64,000 nucleotides of DNA from G963667425 sp963667425 [NCBI: bacterium] (lineage in GTDB: Bacteria > UBP6 > UBA1177): contig OY763407.1 of the NCBI GenBank assembly GCA_963667425.1, positions 1,054,001 through 1,118,000 on the forward strand, in the 5' to 3' direction. The position numbers and the translations under genes are program-made. The notes beneath the pieces are model-generated. The model had not been told where the DNA came from. It saw only the letters and a program-made list of their open reading frames with translations, and did not search any database. Positions 49,713-58,723 of the stretch are shown here, in pieces. The stretch's first letter is position 1. Each line of letters starts with the position of its first letter.

Positions 49713-50804
49713 CTATTTTTTTAAAGAAGCAACATATTCTTTGATTACTTTAGTACTTATGCTGCATTCTCTCATTTTTTCAATAATTCCATTAGGACCA
49801 AGATCCGGGAATTTTTCAATTATCTTTTTAGCTTTTAAAAGATCCTGCTCATAATATTTCTGAACAAGATTTAAATAAATATTGTGAACAACCTGAATAT
49901 TCGATTTATGCTTACTTATTTCAAGCATATTTTGTTCAATATCATTTTTAGATAAAGGATTTCCGGAAGCTCTTGACTCAGCTACTTTTCTTTTGAAAGA
50001 TGAATCAAATTTTGCAAGGCGTTCTTTTACCTGAGCAAGCAAAGTTCTGGCTTCGTTTAAATTTTCAATCTGAAGTACAACTCTTGCCATAAGAAGAACA
50101 AGTGTAACCTCTTCTTCAAGTGTTTTCACTGCGTAAGATTTGGTATAAACGTTTTTGTAATAATCATAAGCTTTTTCCATAAGAGCTTTTTCAGTCAGAG
50201 GAAACTCAGGCATTCTTTCTCTTACGCCCAGAAGGAAAGGTTTAAGCTTGGTAAGCTCATTTTTAGCAAGTTCCTGATCATTTTTAAGATCTCTGAAAAG
50301 CCATGCAAGGCGCATATGATATTTGGCAAGATTCATCGAATCTTTTTCAACAAATTCAGGTACCATATTCTGATAACATATTGCAAGAATAAGAAGCTTC
50401 ATGCCTGTAAGATAATCCGGCGGATTTGTATCAATATCTTCCTGAAGAAAATCAATAAGTTTTCTGGTACTTTCACTTTCCTCTACTTTACTGTTCACTC
50501 TTTTTGCAAAAATTTTATCCTTAATGGATGTTCCGGCAGCAGGGCTTTCAAAATGATTAAATCCAGCTGCAAAACCACATTTCTGACATCTCCAGATATA
50601 ATAAAGATAAGGATTTGAGACATCCTTTACCTTATCAGACCAGATAATAACATTGGGATGAAAATCGATATCTCTCTCCTGTTCAACATAAAGGTGTGTC
50701 CTTAACTGCTTCTTGGTAATAATATTCTGACATACCGGACAAGTTACCCTTACAAGTTTAAAAGGATTTGAAGCTTCAGAAGAATAAGATCTGGATGCTG
50801 TCAT
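49713..50804 (-). CDS. DUF2225 protein with zinc-ribbon cysteines
   Basis: The 363-residue protein has an N-terminal CPVC...CQKC pair (VTCPVCQNIITKKQL, WRCQKCGFAAGFNHF) typical of DUF2225. Alpha-helical TPR-like repeats fill the rest. It has no signal peptide. ATG 50804 follows GAGGGA by six bases. It is the last gene of the minus-strand CpoB-LolA-helicase unit, 100 bases after the helicase. The function of DUF2225 proteins is not established. Confidence 0.85.
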   Translation of the reverse strand: MTASRSYSSEASNPFKLVRVTCPVCQNIITKKQLRTHLYVEQERDIDFHPNVIIWSDKVKDVSNPYLYYIWRCQKCGFAAGFNHFESPAAGTSIKDKIFAKRVNSKVEESESTRKLIDFLQEDIDTNPPDYLTGMKLLILAICYQNMVPEFVEKDSMNLAKYHMRLAWLFRDLKNDQELAKNELTKLKPFLLGVRERMPEFPLTEKALMEKAYDYYKNVYTKSYAVKTLEEEVTLVLLMARVVLQIENLNEARTLLAQVKERLAKFDSSFKRKVAESRASGNPLSKNDIEQNMLEISKHKSNIQVVHNIYLNLVQKYYEQDLLKAKKIIEKFPDLGPNGIIEKMRECSISTKVIKEYVASLKK

Positions 50805-50904
50805 CAGTTCCCTCATAAATTTAATTTTCAACAAATGAATTTTACAGAAAAAAATATTTTTTTCCAAATGTAATTGAAGAAAATTAGTATATTTTCAGAT
50901 ATTT

Positions 50905-53823
50905 TTAGATATTTTGAGCAAATTCCATTTCTGCAAGCATTTTTACGAAATCTTTTGTTGGTTCTTCCATAGATCTGGACATAAAAAAATCTATTAAGTT
51001 TTTCTTGGTTTTTTGCATTGTAAGAATTTTTTCCTCAATAGTTTCTCTACTGAAAAGCTTGTAGACAGAAACCTTTCTTGTCTGACCTATTCTGTGTGCT
51101 CTTGAATATGCCTGTTCTTCCGCTGCCGGATTCCACCACGGGTCTATAATAATTACGTTGTCTGCAGCTGTAAGATTGAGACCGACACCGCCGACTTTAA
51201 GTGTCAGCAGAAACGCCGAATAGTTCCCTGTATTAAAAGTATCAATCACTGACTGCCTGTCTTTTGTCTGCCCATCCATATAAACATAGGAAACATTATT
51301 TTTATTAAGAAGAGATTCAACAATTTTAAGAACTTTAACATATTGACTGAAAACAAGAACTCTGCCACCTGAATCCTTTATTTCATTTATAAGTTCCATT
51401 GTAAGCTGAATTTTTCCACTTTCTTCATCATCAAAAGGCTGCTCAGATACCAATGATGGATGATTTGCAGCAAGCCTAAGCTTGGAAAGAAGAGCAAGAA
51501 TCTGAACTTTATTCATTTCTCCACCACTTTCTATAAATTCAGCTCTACTTCTCAAAAGCATTGAAAGATAAATATCATTCTGTTTTTGCGTCATTTTAAC
51601 AGGAACTTCACTTATTGTAACAGGTGGAAGCTCTTCAACATGATCTTTTTTCATACGCCTTAAAATAAAAGGAGAAACCTGAGAAGAGACTTTCTCAAAT
51701 CCTTCAAAATCAGAATTTTTCTCCATTCTTTCCATCTCTTTTTTAGCTGGAAGAAAACCCGGCATAAGAAAATTAAAAAGAGTCCATAATTCTTTGGCGT
51801 GATTTTCTATTGGTGTACCTGTAAGAATAAATCTGTGTCTACCGGATATCATTTTAACTGATTTAAACCTTTTTGTTGAAGAATTCTTAATGTGCTGAGC
51901 TTCATCAAGAACAATTGTATCAAAAGTCATTTTCTTTATTAAATCAATATCACTTGCAAGGATTGAATAACTTGTAATAATAAGCTTTTCAGCATTTTGC
52001 CATAACTTTTTACGTTCAAACGGTGGTAGCGAATCTATAACAGTTCTTTTCATATGCGGAAAGAATTTTGATATTTCGCCATCCCATGACCATAAAAGTG
52101 TTCTTGGTGCAATAACAATTGAAGGTTCATCAGATTTTATCATTGAAATAAAGGAAAGTGCCTGAAGAGTTTTACCAAGACCCATTTCGTCAGCAAGAAT
52201 TCCGCCAAGTCCCATAGTCTTTAAAACACTCATCCATGCAATACCGGATTTCTGATATTTTCTTAAAGTTCCAGAAACCTCTTTTGGTATTTCAACTTCA
52301 GGGAATGTATCAGAAGAAAAAGCATCTATTATTTTTATATACTCGGCTCTTAAATACTCTGAACCTTCAAAATTACTTACTTTACGATTTTTAACTTTTT
52401 GAAGCATTGCCGGAAGATATGCCATAGTCAGTTTTTCTGAAGGAAGAAAACTGTTTTCCAAAAACATTTCCTTAAGTTTTGTAAGAAATGGAACTGATTT
52501 TCTAAGAATTACAGGAAGACCGTCGTCAGTATAAACAACAGGAACTTCTATACCGGCAGAAACCTGTTTGATTGCATCAATAAGAGCGTTATCAGGAAGA
52601 GGGAAAACTGTATCCGGTAGTTTTATTGAGAAAGAAAACCAGCCTTTATCTGCATTTATATTAAATTCTATGGAGCTGTAATCAACATTTGCCTCATCTA
52701 TTTCAATATTTTTCATATTTGGAACAGAAAGTACCTGTCCTATTTTAAAAAGAGCATTTGTACCGTCATCAATTGATGGAAGCAGAGAAAGAGGTGCAGT
52801 ATAGGCTCCTTTATTAAATTTAAATCCGGCTTCAACAACCCCATTTTTTATAAGCTTAACAAAATTAGGAGAAAGAGAAATAAGATTTTCGCCAACAGTA
52901 TATTTCTGATCCTGATTTTTTCTTCCTGGTCTGAATTCAATTTCACCTGAATCAGTGGATATTGTTATTAAGAGTTTAAGTTTTTTATGATCTGCCTTTA
53001 TATTAAATAAAAGAGAACCTTCTTCAACAAAATTCTCATACATAGTGAGGTTTCCTGAAAAAATAAAAACATTTCTCAATCTGCTTTTTAATCTTTCCAG
53101 AGAAATAATGAGCTCTTCCCTATCTTTGGTAAAAATAGTATCAAAACTTAAAAGAGAAGAGAGTATCTGAGCATTACCAGAACCAATGAACCATACTTTT
53201 GAACTTTCAAAATCAAAAAGCACCCCACTGGACTGATCAAATATCATATAGTCAGGAAGAGAAAAAACTATATTGTCATTATCTATCGAATAAAAAACCT
53301 GCAGAGGAAAAATCCCTCTTTGAACATCTTTTCCATTAAAGGAAAAAAGATCATTTTTTAAATAAATAAAAGAATAAAGATTAGTTGGATTTATTATCCC
53401 TGAAAGTATTCCTGAAGAATTTCTAAGTGATGAATCGGAAAGATAAAGTCTTTTATCTCTCATTTCCAAATCATACGAAGTTTCTTTCGGAACTTCGGCA
53501 TCTACAGAAACTATCTTATCAAACTGTTCAACAAGCTTTTCACCATCTACCGCCATTTCATTATATCTGAGAGCAAGAGCTACAACATGCTCGCAAAAAA
53601 TATCTCCATGCTCAGCACAATAGGTTTCTCTTATAAAACCATCTGAAGAAAGTATAAGTTTTTGTCTTATACCTGGATATGATTGGTGAAAACCGGATAT
53701 TTTTATAACAGAATCATTCTGTTCTACACCTGAAACTATAATTCTACCTGTTGCAAACAGAGCATTCCCTTCAGTGAAATAAGGAGACTGTATCAAATCA
53801 GAAAAGTTTACAGGTATTTTCAT
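50905..53823 (-). CDS. SNF2-family helicase with N-terminal SWIM zinc finger
   Basis: The 972-residue protein has a SWIM-type zinc finger at 69-79 (C69, H72, C77, H79). A central beta-rich region is followed by a SNF2 motor: Walker A LADEMGLGKTLQAL, DEAQ box, GTPIENHAKELW, VFSQYVKVL and motif VI AYSRAHRIGQTRKV. Such SWI2/SNF2 ATPases remodel or translocate along nucleic acid. The bacterial SWIM-SNF2 group is linked to transcription or repair, and the precise role is unknown. ATG 53823 follows the LolA stop by one base (TGATATG), so the two are translationally coupled. Confidence 0.92.
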   Translation of the reverse strand: MKIPVNFSDLIQSPYFTEGNALFATGRIIVSGVEQNDSVIKISGFHQSYPGIRQKLILSSDGFIRETYCAEHGDIFCEHVVALALRYNEMAVDGEKLVEQFDKIVSVDAEVPKETSYDLEMRDKRLYLSDSSLRNSSGILSGIINPTNLYSFIYLKNDLFSFNGKDVQRGIFPLQVFYSIDNDNIVFSLPDYMIFDQSSGVLFDFESSKVWFIGSGNAQILSSLLSFDTIFTKDREELIISLERLKSRLRNVFIFSGNLTMYENFVEEGSLLFNIKADHKKLKLLITISTDSGEIEFRPGRKNQDQKYTVGENLISLSPNFVKLIKNGVVEAGFKFNKGAYTAPLSLLPSIDDGTNALFKIGQVLSVPNMKNIEIDEANVDYSSIEFNINADKGWFSFSIKLPDTVFPLPDNALIDAIKQVSAGIEVPVVYTDDGLPVILRKSVPFLTKLKEMFLENSFLPSEKLTMAYLPAMLQKVKNRKVSNFEGSEYLRAEYIKIIDAFSSDTFPEVEIPKEVSGTLRKYQKSGIAWMSVLKTMGLGGILADEMGLGKTLQALSFISMIKSDEPSIVIAPRTLLWSWDGEISKFFPHMKRTVIDSLPPFERKKLWQNAEKLIITSYSILASDIDLIKKMTFDTIVLDEAQHIKNSSTKRFKSVKMISGRHRFILTGTPIENHAKELWTLFNFLMPGFLPAKKEMERMEKNSDFEGFEKVSSQVSPFILRRMKKDHVEELPPVTISEVPVKMTQKQNDIYLSMLLRSRAEFIESGGEMNKVQILALLSKLRLAANHPSLVSEQPFDDEESGKIQLTMELINEIKDSGGRVLVFSQYVKVLKIVESLLNKNNVSYVYMDGQTKDRQSVIDTFNTGNYSAFLLTLKVGGVGLNLTAADNVIIIDPWWNPAAEEQAYSRAHRIGQTRKVSVYKLFSRETIEEKILTMQKTKKNLIDFFMSRSMEEPTKDFVKMLAEMEFAQNI

Positions 53824-53824
53824 A

Positions 53825-54448
53825 TCAGAAATCCGCCTTTTCATAACCTGAAGGAATGTTTTTCCTGAAAACATCCTTCTTTATAGAAACATTAAATTTA
53901 GAATTACTAAAAACAATCTGATTAAAGCTGCTTCCGTTTACAATTACAACAGATGTTATTCTATCTTTAAGAAAAGTAACAAAAAGTACATCCACACCTG
54001 CTATTTTAGATTTTGGAGTAAGTCTGAAAATATTTTCTCCAGAAGCAACAACAATTCCTTTTTCAATAGCTTTATCTCTGTTTCCTTCAGCAACATCAAA
54101 AGATTCTTTAACTACTTTAAAACCTTTAAGAAAAACAAGATAGCTTGTCATATCTGCTGATTCTTTTCTTGTTATTATACTTTTTTTTCCGTGATCTACC
54201 GAAAGGACTTCAGAAGGTGTTACAAAATACTGCCTTGCAATATTTTTCCCATCTATATAATCAAAGCGGATATCTGAAGGAGCCTGATACCATATATGAC
54301 CATTTTCAACACTTTTTTCGCCTGAAAGAAGAGATGTAAAATGCTGAACAAAATCTGTTTCGAATGTTTTAAACTCACTAAATTCAGGTAATTCAGCACT
54401 CAACAGGATAAAAGACAAAAAAGGAATCATCAGAAAAAGTTTTTTCAT
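53825..54448 (-). CDS. lolA: LolA-like outer-membrane lipoprotein carrier
   Basis: The 207-residue protein has a signal peptide (MKKLFLMIPFLSFILLSAE) and the LolA fold sequence pattern. This includes FKTFETDFVQHF, GHIWYQAPSDIRFDY and VTPSEVLSVDHGKK. LolA ferries lipoproteins from the inner to the outer membrane, which fits a genome window full of lipoproteins. ATG 54448 is placed by AGGTGAT, seven bases upstream. It follows the preceding lipoprotein gene's stop by five bases. Divergence is high, so DUF-type LolA relatives are an alternative. Confidence 0.82.
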   Translation of the reverse strand: MKKLFLMIPFLSFILLSAELPEFSEFKTFETDFVQHFTSLLSGEKSVENGHIWYQAPSDIRFDYIDGKNIARQYFVTPSEVLSVDHGKKSIITRKESADMTSYLVFLKGFKVVKESFDVAEGNRDKAIEKGIVVASGENIFRLTPKSKIAGVDVLFVTFLKDRITSVVIVNGSSFNQIVFSNSKFNVSIKKDVFRKNIPSGYEKADF

Positions 54449-54453
54449 TTTTA

Positions 54454-56295
54454 TCACCTATATACGTTTATCTGAGAATCATCGTTCGGATTATACTCAA
54501 GCAAAAGCTCATCTGAAGGAGAAAAAAGCAAAACATTACCGGACGAAAGCATAAAAGCTTTTGAATAATATACAGTCGTATTGTAGCCTACATATGGAGC
54601 ATAAAATTTTAATTTAAATGTAAGGTAACTATTGTCTGGAGTTAAATCATCACCTGGAGAATTAAGTTCTATATTCATATAATCGTCACTATATGAATAT
54701 GTTTTTAAAGAGTCATTAAGTTCTCTTGCCGGTTTTTCAGAATATCTGTAATTCCATTCAGTTCTTTTTACGTTATAAGCATTTTTAGGAAAAAGAGCAT
54801 AATTTATGTTTTCTCCATAACAACTTTCTATTTTATTAAAAGCATCACCAAATGAAACAGAAATATCGTTTTTACTATTTACGGAAAGAATATCGAAAGT
54901 CATATCATGATCCTGACCAAAACAGGATGATGTATCTTTTTCTTCGTCAGGAAGTAAAACTATTTTATCTCCGGCAGTCTCTGAAGTTGCAGTATAGTTA
55001 TCAAAATAAGCGTTATCATCAACAACTGATGTTTCGCTTGCTTTACCTGTATTTGAAACAGAATTTTTATATGTGTCTTCCCAGCCTATTCTGTAATAAA
55101 CAGATTGATAATAATATCTTTTAGCTTTCAGAGATTTTATTTTATCAATATTTTTATAACTGCTCAAATAAGAGTACGGAGCAAAACCTGTATTTGAAAC
55201 CATCCATGAATCATCACTCAGATTATAAGCGAAAATTCTTCCGGTTGATGATGAAAGCCACAATGTTTCACTATCTTCAGCTTGTTTAAAGTCATAAACA
55301 ATATCAGAATCAGATGTTTCATATTCTCCTTCAGTCGACGTTTCATCATTATCCGTATAGTCATTAGGATCTATATTTATAGTATCTTCAAAATTATCTT
55401 TAGTCACAGGCAAATATTTGCGTTCCTTATAAGAAACAGCAAAAACATGTTCTATCTTCCATTTAAAAGGGAAGTAAAGTTCTCTTACTGCAAAATTCTC
55501 ATCAATAAGAAAAAATGATTTATCATTCCATACAATAAGCCTTTTATCTTTCAGGAAAAGCAAATCTTTAAATCCTGAATTTTCATATTCATCAGAGTTA
55601 AATATCTGGGCAACAGGCTCTGTTCCTGAAGTGAAAGTAAAAATGGAACCGCTCTTCTTGTCAATAGCATAGCAAAGAGTATCTTTACAGTTTAAAGCCT
55701 GAAAATAAAAATCGCCATTAAAAGAACTTTTTCTGCTTCCTGAAATATCAAAGAACTGTAAAACACCTTTTCCTGAAGAATCTGAACCGGAAATCACAAC
55801 GTCATCACCATAAACAGCAATCGTTAAAGGATAGAAATCAAGACCGATAGTTGTCTGATCAGGTGTTTTTATAATTTTACCTGAAGCATCTATACTTTCT
55901 TTATACATAAGAGAAAAATCAGCCTTTAATGGTGTAAAAGTAGCTCTTCTGTTCGTTGATGAAGCTGTAACAAGAACATATTCACCATTTTCTCTTGAAA
56001 TAATTCTTACAGCTGAAGGATCCTTACCTGTGTAAACACCCGTTTCTCCATCAAAACCTTCAAAAGATTTAAGGACTTCACCTTTACATCCGTTTATAAG
56101 AACAATTCTTCCATCATTGTCATTGTTTGCAACAAATGCAGCATAAGAAACTGTTCCATCATCACACTTAAAAACATCATCAATAATTGTAACATCTGAA
56201 GGTTCATTAATATAATAATGAGTTCCAGAATCTGAACAGGATAAAAACAGCATGGAAAAAGCAGTAAAAATTATTATAAAAGGTAATCTGCTCAC
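54454..56295 (-). CDS. Large lipoprotein of unknown function
   Basis: The 613-residue lipoprotein has a signal ending SMLFLSC (Cys20) and no long acidic tether directly after the Cys. An internal acidic patch is present (DDNDETSTEGEYETSDSD, around residues 315-335). Repeating segments such as ITSYSILA-like strands are absent. Instead, short WxSS/DDSWMVS-type strands suggest a beta-propeller. The start is GTG 56295, overlapping the upstream stop as GTGA. It is cotranscribed with the 410-aa lipoprotein and lolA. It is probably an outer-membrane lipoprotein whose function cannot be read from sequence. Confidence 0.78.
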   Translation of the reverse strand: MSRLPFIIIFTAFSMLFLSCSDSGTHYYINEPSDVTIIDDVFKCDDGTVSYAAFVANNDNDGRIVLINGCKGEVLKSFEGFDGETGVYTGKDPSAVRIISRENGEYVLVTASSTNRRATFTPLKADFSLMYKESIDASGKIIKTPDQTTIGLDFYPLTIAVYGDDVVISGSDSSGKGVLQFFDISGSRKSSFNGDFYFQALNCKDTLCYAIDKKSGSIFTFTSGTEPVAQIFNSDEYENSGFKDLLFLKDKRLIVWNDKSFFLIDENFAVRELYFPFKWKIEHVFAVSYKERKYLPVTKDNFEDTINIDPNDYTDNDETSTEGEYETSDSDIVYDFKQAEDSETLWLSSSTGRIFAYNLSDDSWMVSNTGFAPYSYLSSYKNIDKIKSLKAKRYYYQSVYYRIGWEDTYKNSVSNTGKASETSVVDDNAYFDNYTATSETAGDKIVLLPDEEKDTSSCFGQDHDMTFDILSVNSKNDISVSFGDAFNKIESCYGENINYALFPKNAYNVKRTEWNYRYSEKPARELNDSLKTYSYSDDYMNIELNSPGDDLTPDNSYLTFKLKFYAPYVGYNTTVYYSKAFMLSSGNVLLFSPSDELLLEYNPNDDSQINVYR

Positions 56296-57524
56296 TTTAT
56301 AACCTCCTCAAAACGAAGAAAAGAAGCATCTTCAAAATCACAATTAAGAATCGCAACAGCATCTTCTGCAAAACATGAAACAAAAAGACGGTTACCTCTG
56401 AAAGATTTTGCAAACATAAGCTGATAAGGATCACATTCAAAATCATCAATAAGTTTGGGACAAATATAGCAATCTGAATCAGCAACATCACATTCTTCTG
56501 AACAATCGTCATATAAACTTTTCATTATAGTGATACTTTCGGTGTCAACAGAACGAATTATCTCCTCAAAATCAGGATTATAGACAAGAAGTCTGTCAGG
56601 ATATTTTGCAGAAATAAAAACAAGCTCGGAAGTGCCATCGTTTGAAGGAACAACAGTAAGTTCTCCAATTGAATCATAAACAGGTGTAAACGAAATAGTC
56701 TCAGCATAAAGAGAACCATCGAAAGCTGCATCTATTTTCATTTTTAATATTGAAGGGATAAAATCGGTATCATAGGAACCGTTTCTGGCTGCGACATAAA
56801 ACACCGAACTATCCAGAGATGAAAAAACAATGCCTCTTACATCGTCATCTGTAAATGGAGAAAGCGGTTTTAAATCAACTCTTTTTAAAGATGGAGAATC
56901 GTTGGTGTATGATATTTTGAAAATAGAAATATATGGAGAACTTTTGTGAGAAACAAGAAGGGCTCCATATATTTCAGAATATTTTATATCCGTTATTCCT
57001 GAATAACTTTTAAAGACATTCTTTACTTCAAAAGATTCAGTATCTATCACGGAAATCTCTCCATTTCTCATATGCCCGAGATAAACATAACTTTTATCCG
57101 AAGCAAAAACATAAGGCTCATCAAAAGAATCAATGTATTTTTTATTTTCATCTATATATGAAAAAGAAATTTTACCTTCAGTATTTGAATATTTTATGCC
57201 GTAAACCCTATTTTTATCTCTTGTTGCAGCCAAAATTATACTTTTTGACTCATCAACAAACATTTTACCACCGATATTACCTACAAGTATCATATCTTCA
57301 AAAGTCTTCGCTTTCATATTGTAAACAGAAACTGTTCCTGCAGTGTATCTTCTGTCATAGTTTGAATTGAACATTAAAAGATGCACTCCATCTTCCATGA
57401 GATATGTATCTGTAACATTAAAAACATCATTTAAAGAAGGGAGATGTTCAGGAACATCCTCAGCACATGATACAAAAAACAATAAAATTAAGGAAAACAC
57501 TGATATTATAAGAATTCTGTTCAT
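56292..57524 (-). CDS. Beta-propeller-like lipoprotein
   Basis: The 410-residue lipoprotein has a signal ending FFVSC and a mature part made of repeated strands. They include GTVSVYNMKAKTFEDMILVG, AATRDKNRVYGIKY, GEISVIDTESFEVKNVF and ISIFKISYT, like a seven-bladed YVTN/WD-type propeller. A Cys cluster near the C-terminus (CSEECDVADSDCYIC) is unusual and could bind metal or form disulfides. ATG 57524 follows GGAG. It is second in the operon starting with the CpoB-like gene. Confidence 0.8.
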   Translation of the reverse strand: MNRILIISVFSLILLFFVSCAEDVPEHLPSLNDVFNVTDTYLMEDGVHLLMFNSNYDRRYTAGTVSVYNMKAKTFEDMILVGNIGGKMFVDESKSIILAATRDKNRVYGIKYSNTEGKISFSYIDENKKYIDSFDEPYVFASDKSYVYLGHMRNGEISVIDTESFEVKNVFKSYSGITDIKYSEIYGALLVSHKSSPYISIFKISYTNDSPSLKRVDLKPLSPFTDDDVRGIVFSSLDSSVFYVAARNGSYDTDFIPSILKMKIDAAFDGSLYAETISFTPVYDSIGELTVVPSNDGTSELVFISAKYPDRLLVYNPDFEEIIRSVDTESITIMKSLYDDCSEECDVADSDCYICPKLIDDFECDPYQLMFAKSFRGNRLFVSCFAEDAVAILNCDFEDASFLRFEEVIK

Positions 57525-57539
57525 CAATTTTACTCCGAA

Positions 57540-58436
57540 CTATTTTTTACCAGATTTAGTTGCCTTTTTATTTCCTGAAGACTTTTCATTAATTTTTAAA
57601 AGTTCTTCCAGTTTCTTCATTTGTGTAGGAAAGGATGATTTCGGAAATTTAACCTTCATACCATCAAAGAATTTTCTGGCGACATCCTTTTTATCCAAAT
57701 AATAGAGTGAATAAGTAATTCGTAAATAAGCAGCCTCTTCTTTAGTACAACCTTTACTATTTTGAACAACTTTTTTAAAACCATTTATAGCACTACCGTA
57801 AGCCTCTTCATTATAGAATGTTTCAGCTTTCCAGTATTCAACATCACAAACTCTCTTTTCCTTAAATTTAGAAGAAAACTCTCCCCACATTTTTCTAAGA
57901 TTATCTCCGGAAGTAGATTGAGTTCTGGTTAGTTCAACAAGCTGTCTGTAAGCTTTTTCCGAATCTTCAGGAAGCTTAAAGGAACCATCTTCCTTTGCTG
58001 TAATATTTTCAACCGGTTTACTGTCTTCAACCCCTTTTTTCAAAGCATCAATATCTTCAGAAAAAGTCTTAAGCTGTTCCGTAAGATTGGAAATGGCTGT
58101 TTTTAATTCTGAAATACTATTTCTTGAATCAACATCAACAGCATCAATTCTTGCATTGATTTCAGAAATTGTAACTTTAAGTTCTTCAATATTTGAAAAA
58201 CTCATTTTTATCTGATTCTGCTGCTTTTTCTTATCCTGATTAAGAGTTCCTTCAACAGCTTTTAATCTCTCTGCCAAAGCATCCATTTCCTGTTTATTCT
58301 GTTCCTTGTACGCCGTATGCTCAGCCTCTATGGAAGCTTTCGTTACAGCAAGGTCTTTTTTTAATGCCACACAAGAAGAGAGAGATATTGCAATAACAGT
58401 TAAAATGAAATACTTTAAAACGTTATTTAAATTCAT
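57540..58436 (-). CDS. CpoB/YbgF-like lipoprotein with coiled coil and TPR-like repeats
   Basis: The 298-residue lipoprotein has a signal ending SLSSC (Cys22). A long coiled coil at about 30-135 follows, and then TPR-like helices (ETFYNEEAYGSAINGFKKVV; YLRITYSLYYLDKKDVARKF), with a Lys-rich tail. The layout matches CpoB/YbgF of the Tol-Pal system, which coordinates outer-membrane constriction with murein synthesis. CpoB is usually soluble, whereas this one is lipidated. GGGTGG precedes ATG 58436. It heads the six-gene minus-strand unit ending at 49713. Confidence 0.75.
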   Translation of the reverse strand: MNLNNVLKYFILTVIAISLSSCVALKKDLAVTKASIEAEHTAYKEQNKQEMDALAERLKAVEGTLNQDKKKQQNQIKMSFSNIEELKVTISEINARIDAVDVDSRNSISELKTAISNLTEQLKTFSEDIDALKKGVEDSKPVENITAKEDGSFKLPEDSEKAYRQLVELTRTQSTSGDNLRKMWGEFSSKFKEKRVCDVEYWKAETFYNEEAYGSAINGFKKVVQNSKGCTKEEAAYLRITYSLYYLDKKDVARKFFDGMKVKFPKSSFPTQMKKLEELLKINEKSSGNKKATKSGKK

Positions 58437-58467
58437 AAATACCACCCAAAAAAATAAAATACGCAGT

Positions 58468-58496
58468 ATAGTAGCAGAAAATCAGCAGTTTATCAA
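58468..58496 (-). promoter_or_regulatory. Promoter of the CpoB-lipoproteins-lolA-helicase operon
   Basis: The minus strand has TTGATA (58491-58496), 17 bases and TACTAT (58468-58473), with TGC before the -10. The start is near 58461, giving a leader of about 25 bases. Confidence 0.7.
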
Positions 58497-58723
58497 TAAA
58501 GAGCATCAATTAATGTAAAAATTCGACTCTTATATCATTGATATACTTTAAACATCAACTTTCATATAACAAAAAGAAAAGCTTTTTTATTTCTGGATAA
58601 TTTTAAATTAAAGACTCAGACAAATTTTCAAAATATGCAAAAAAAAGTTTAATATAAAAATTTTCAATATAAAAAGAATCTATAAATATCACCAAGAAAT
58701 ATAGAACCACTAAAACAAATAAA

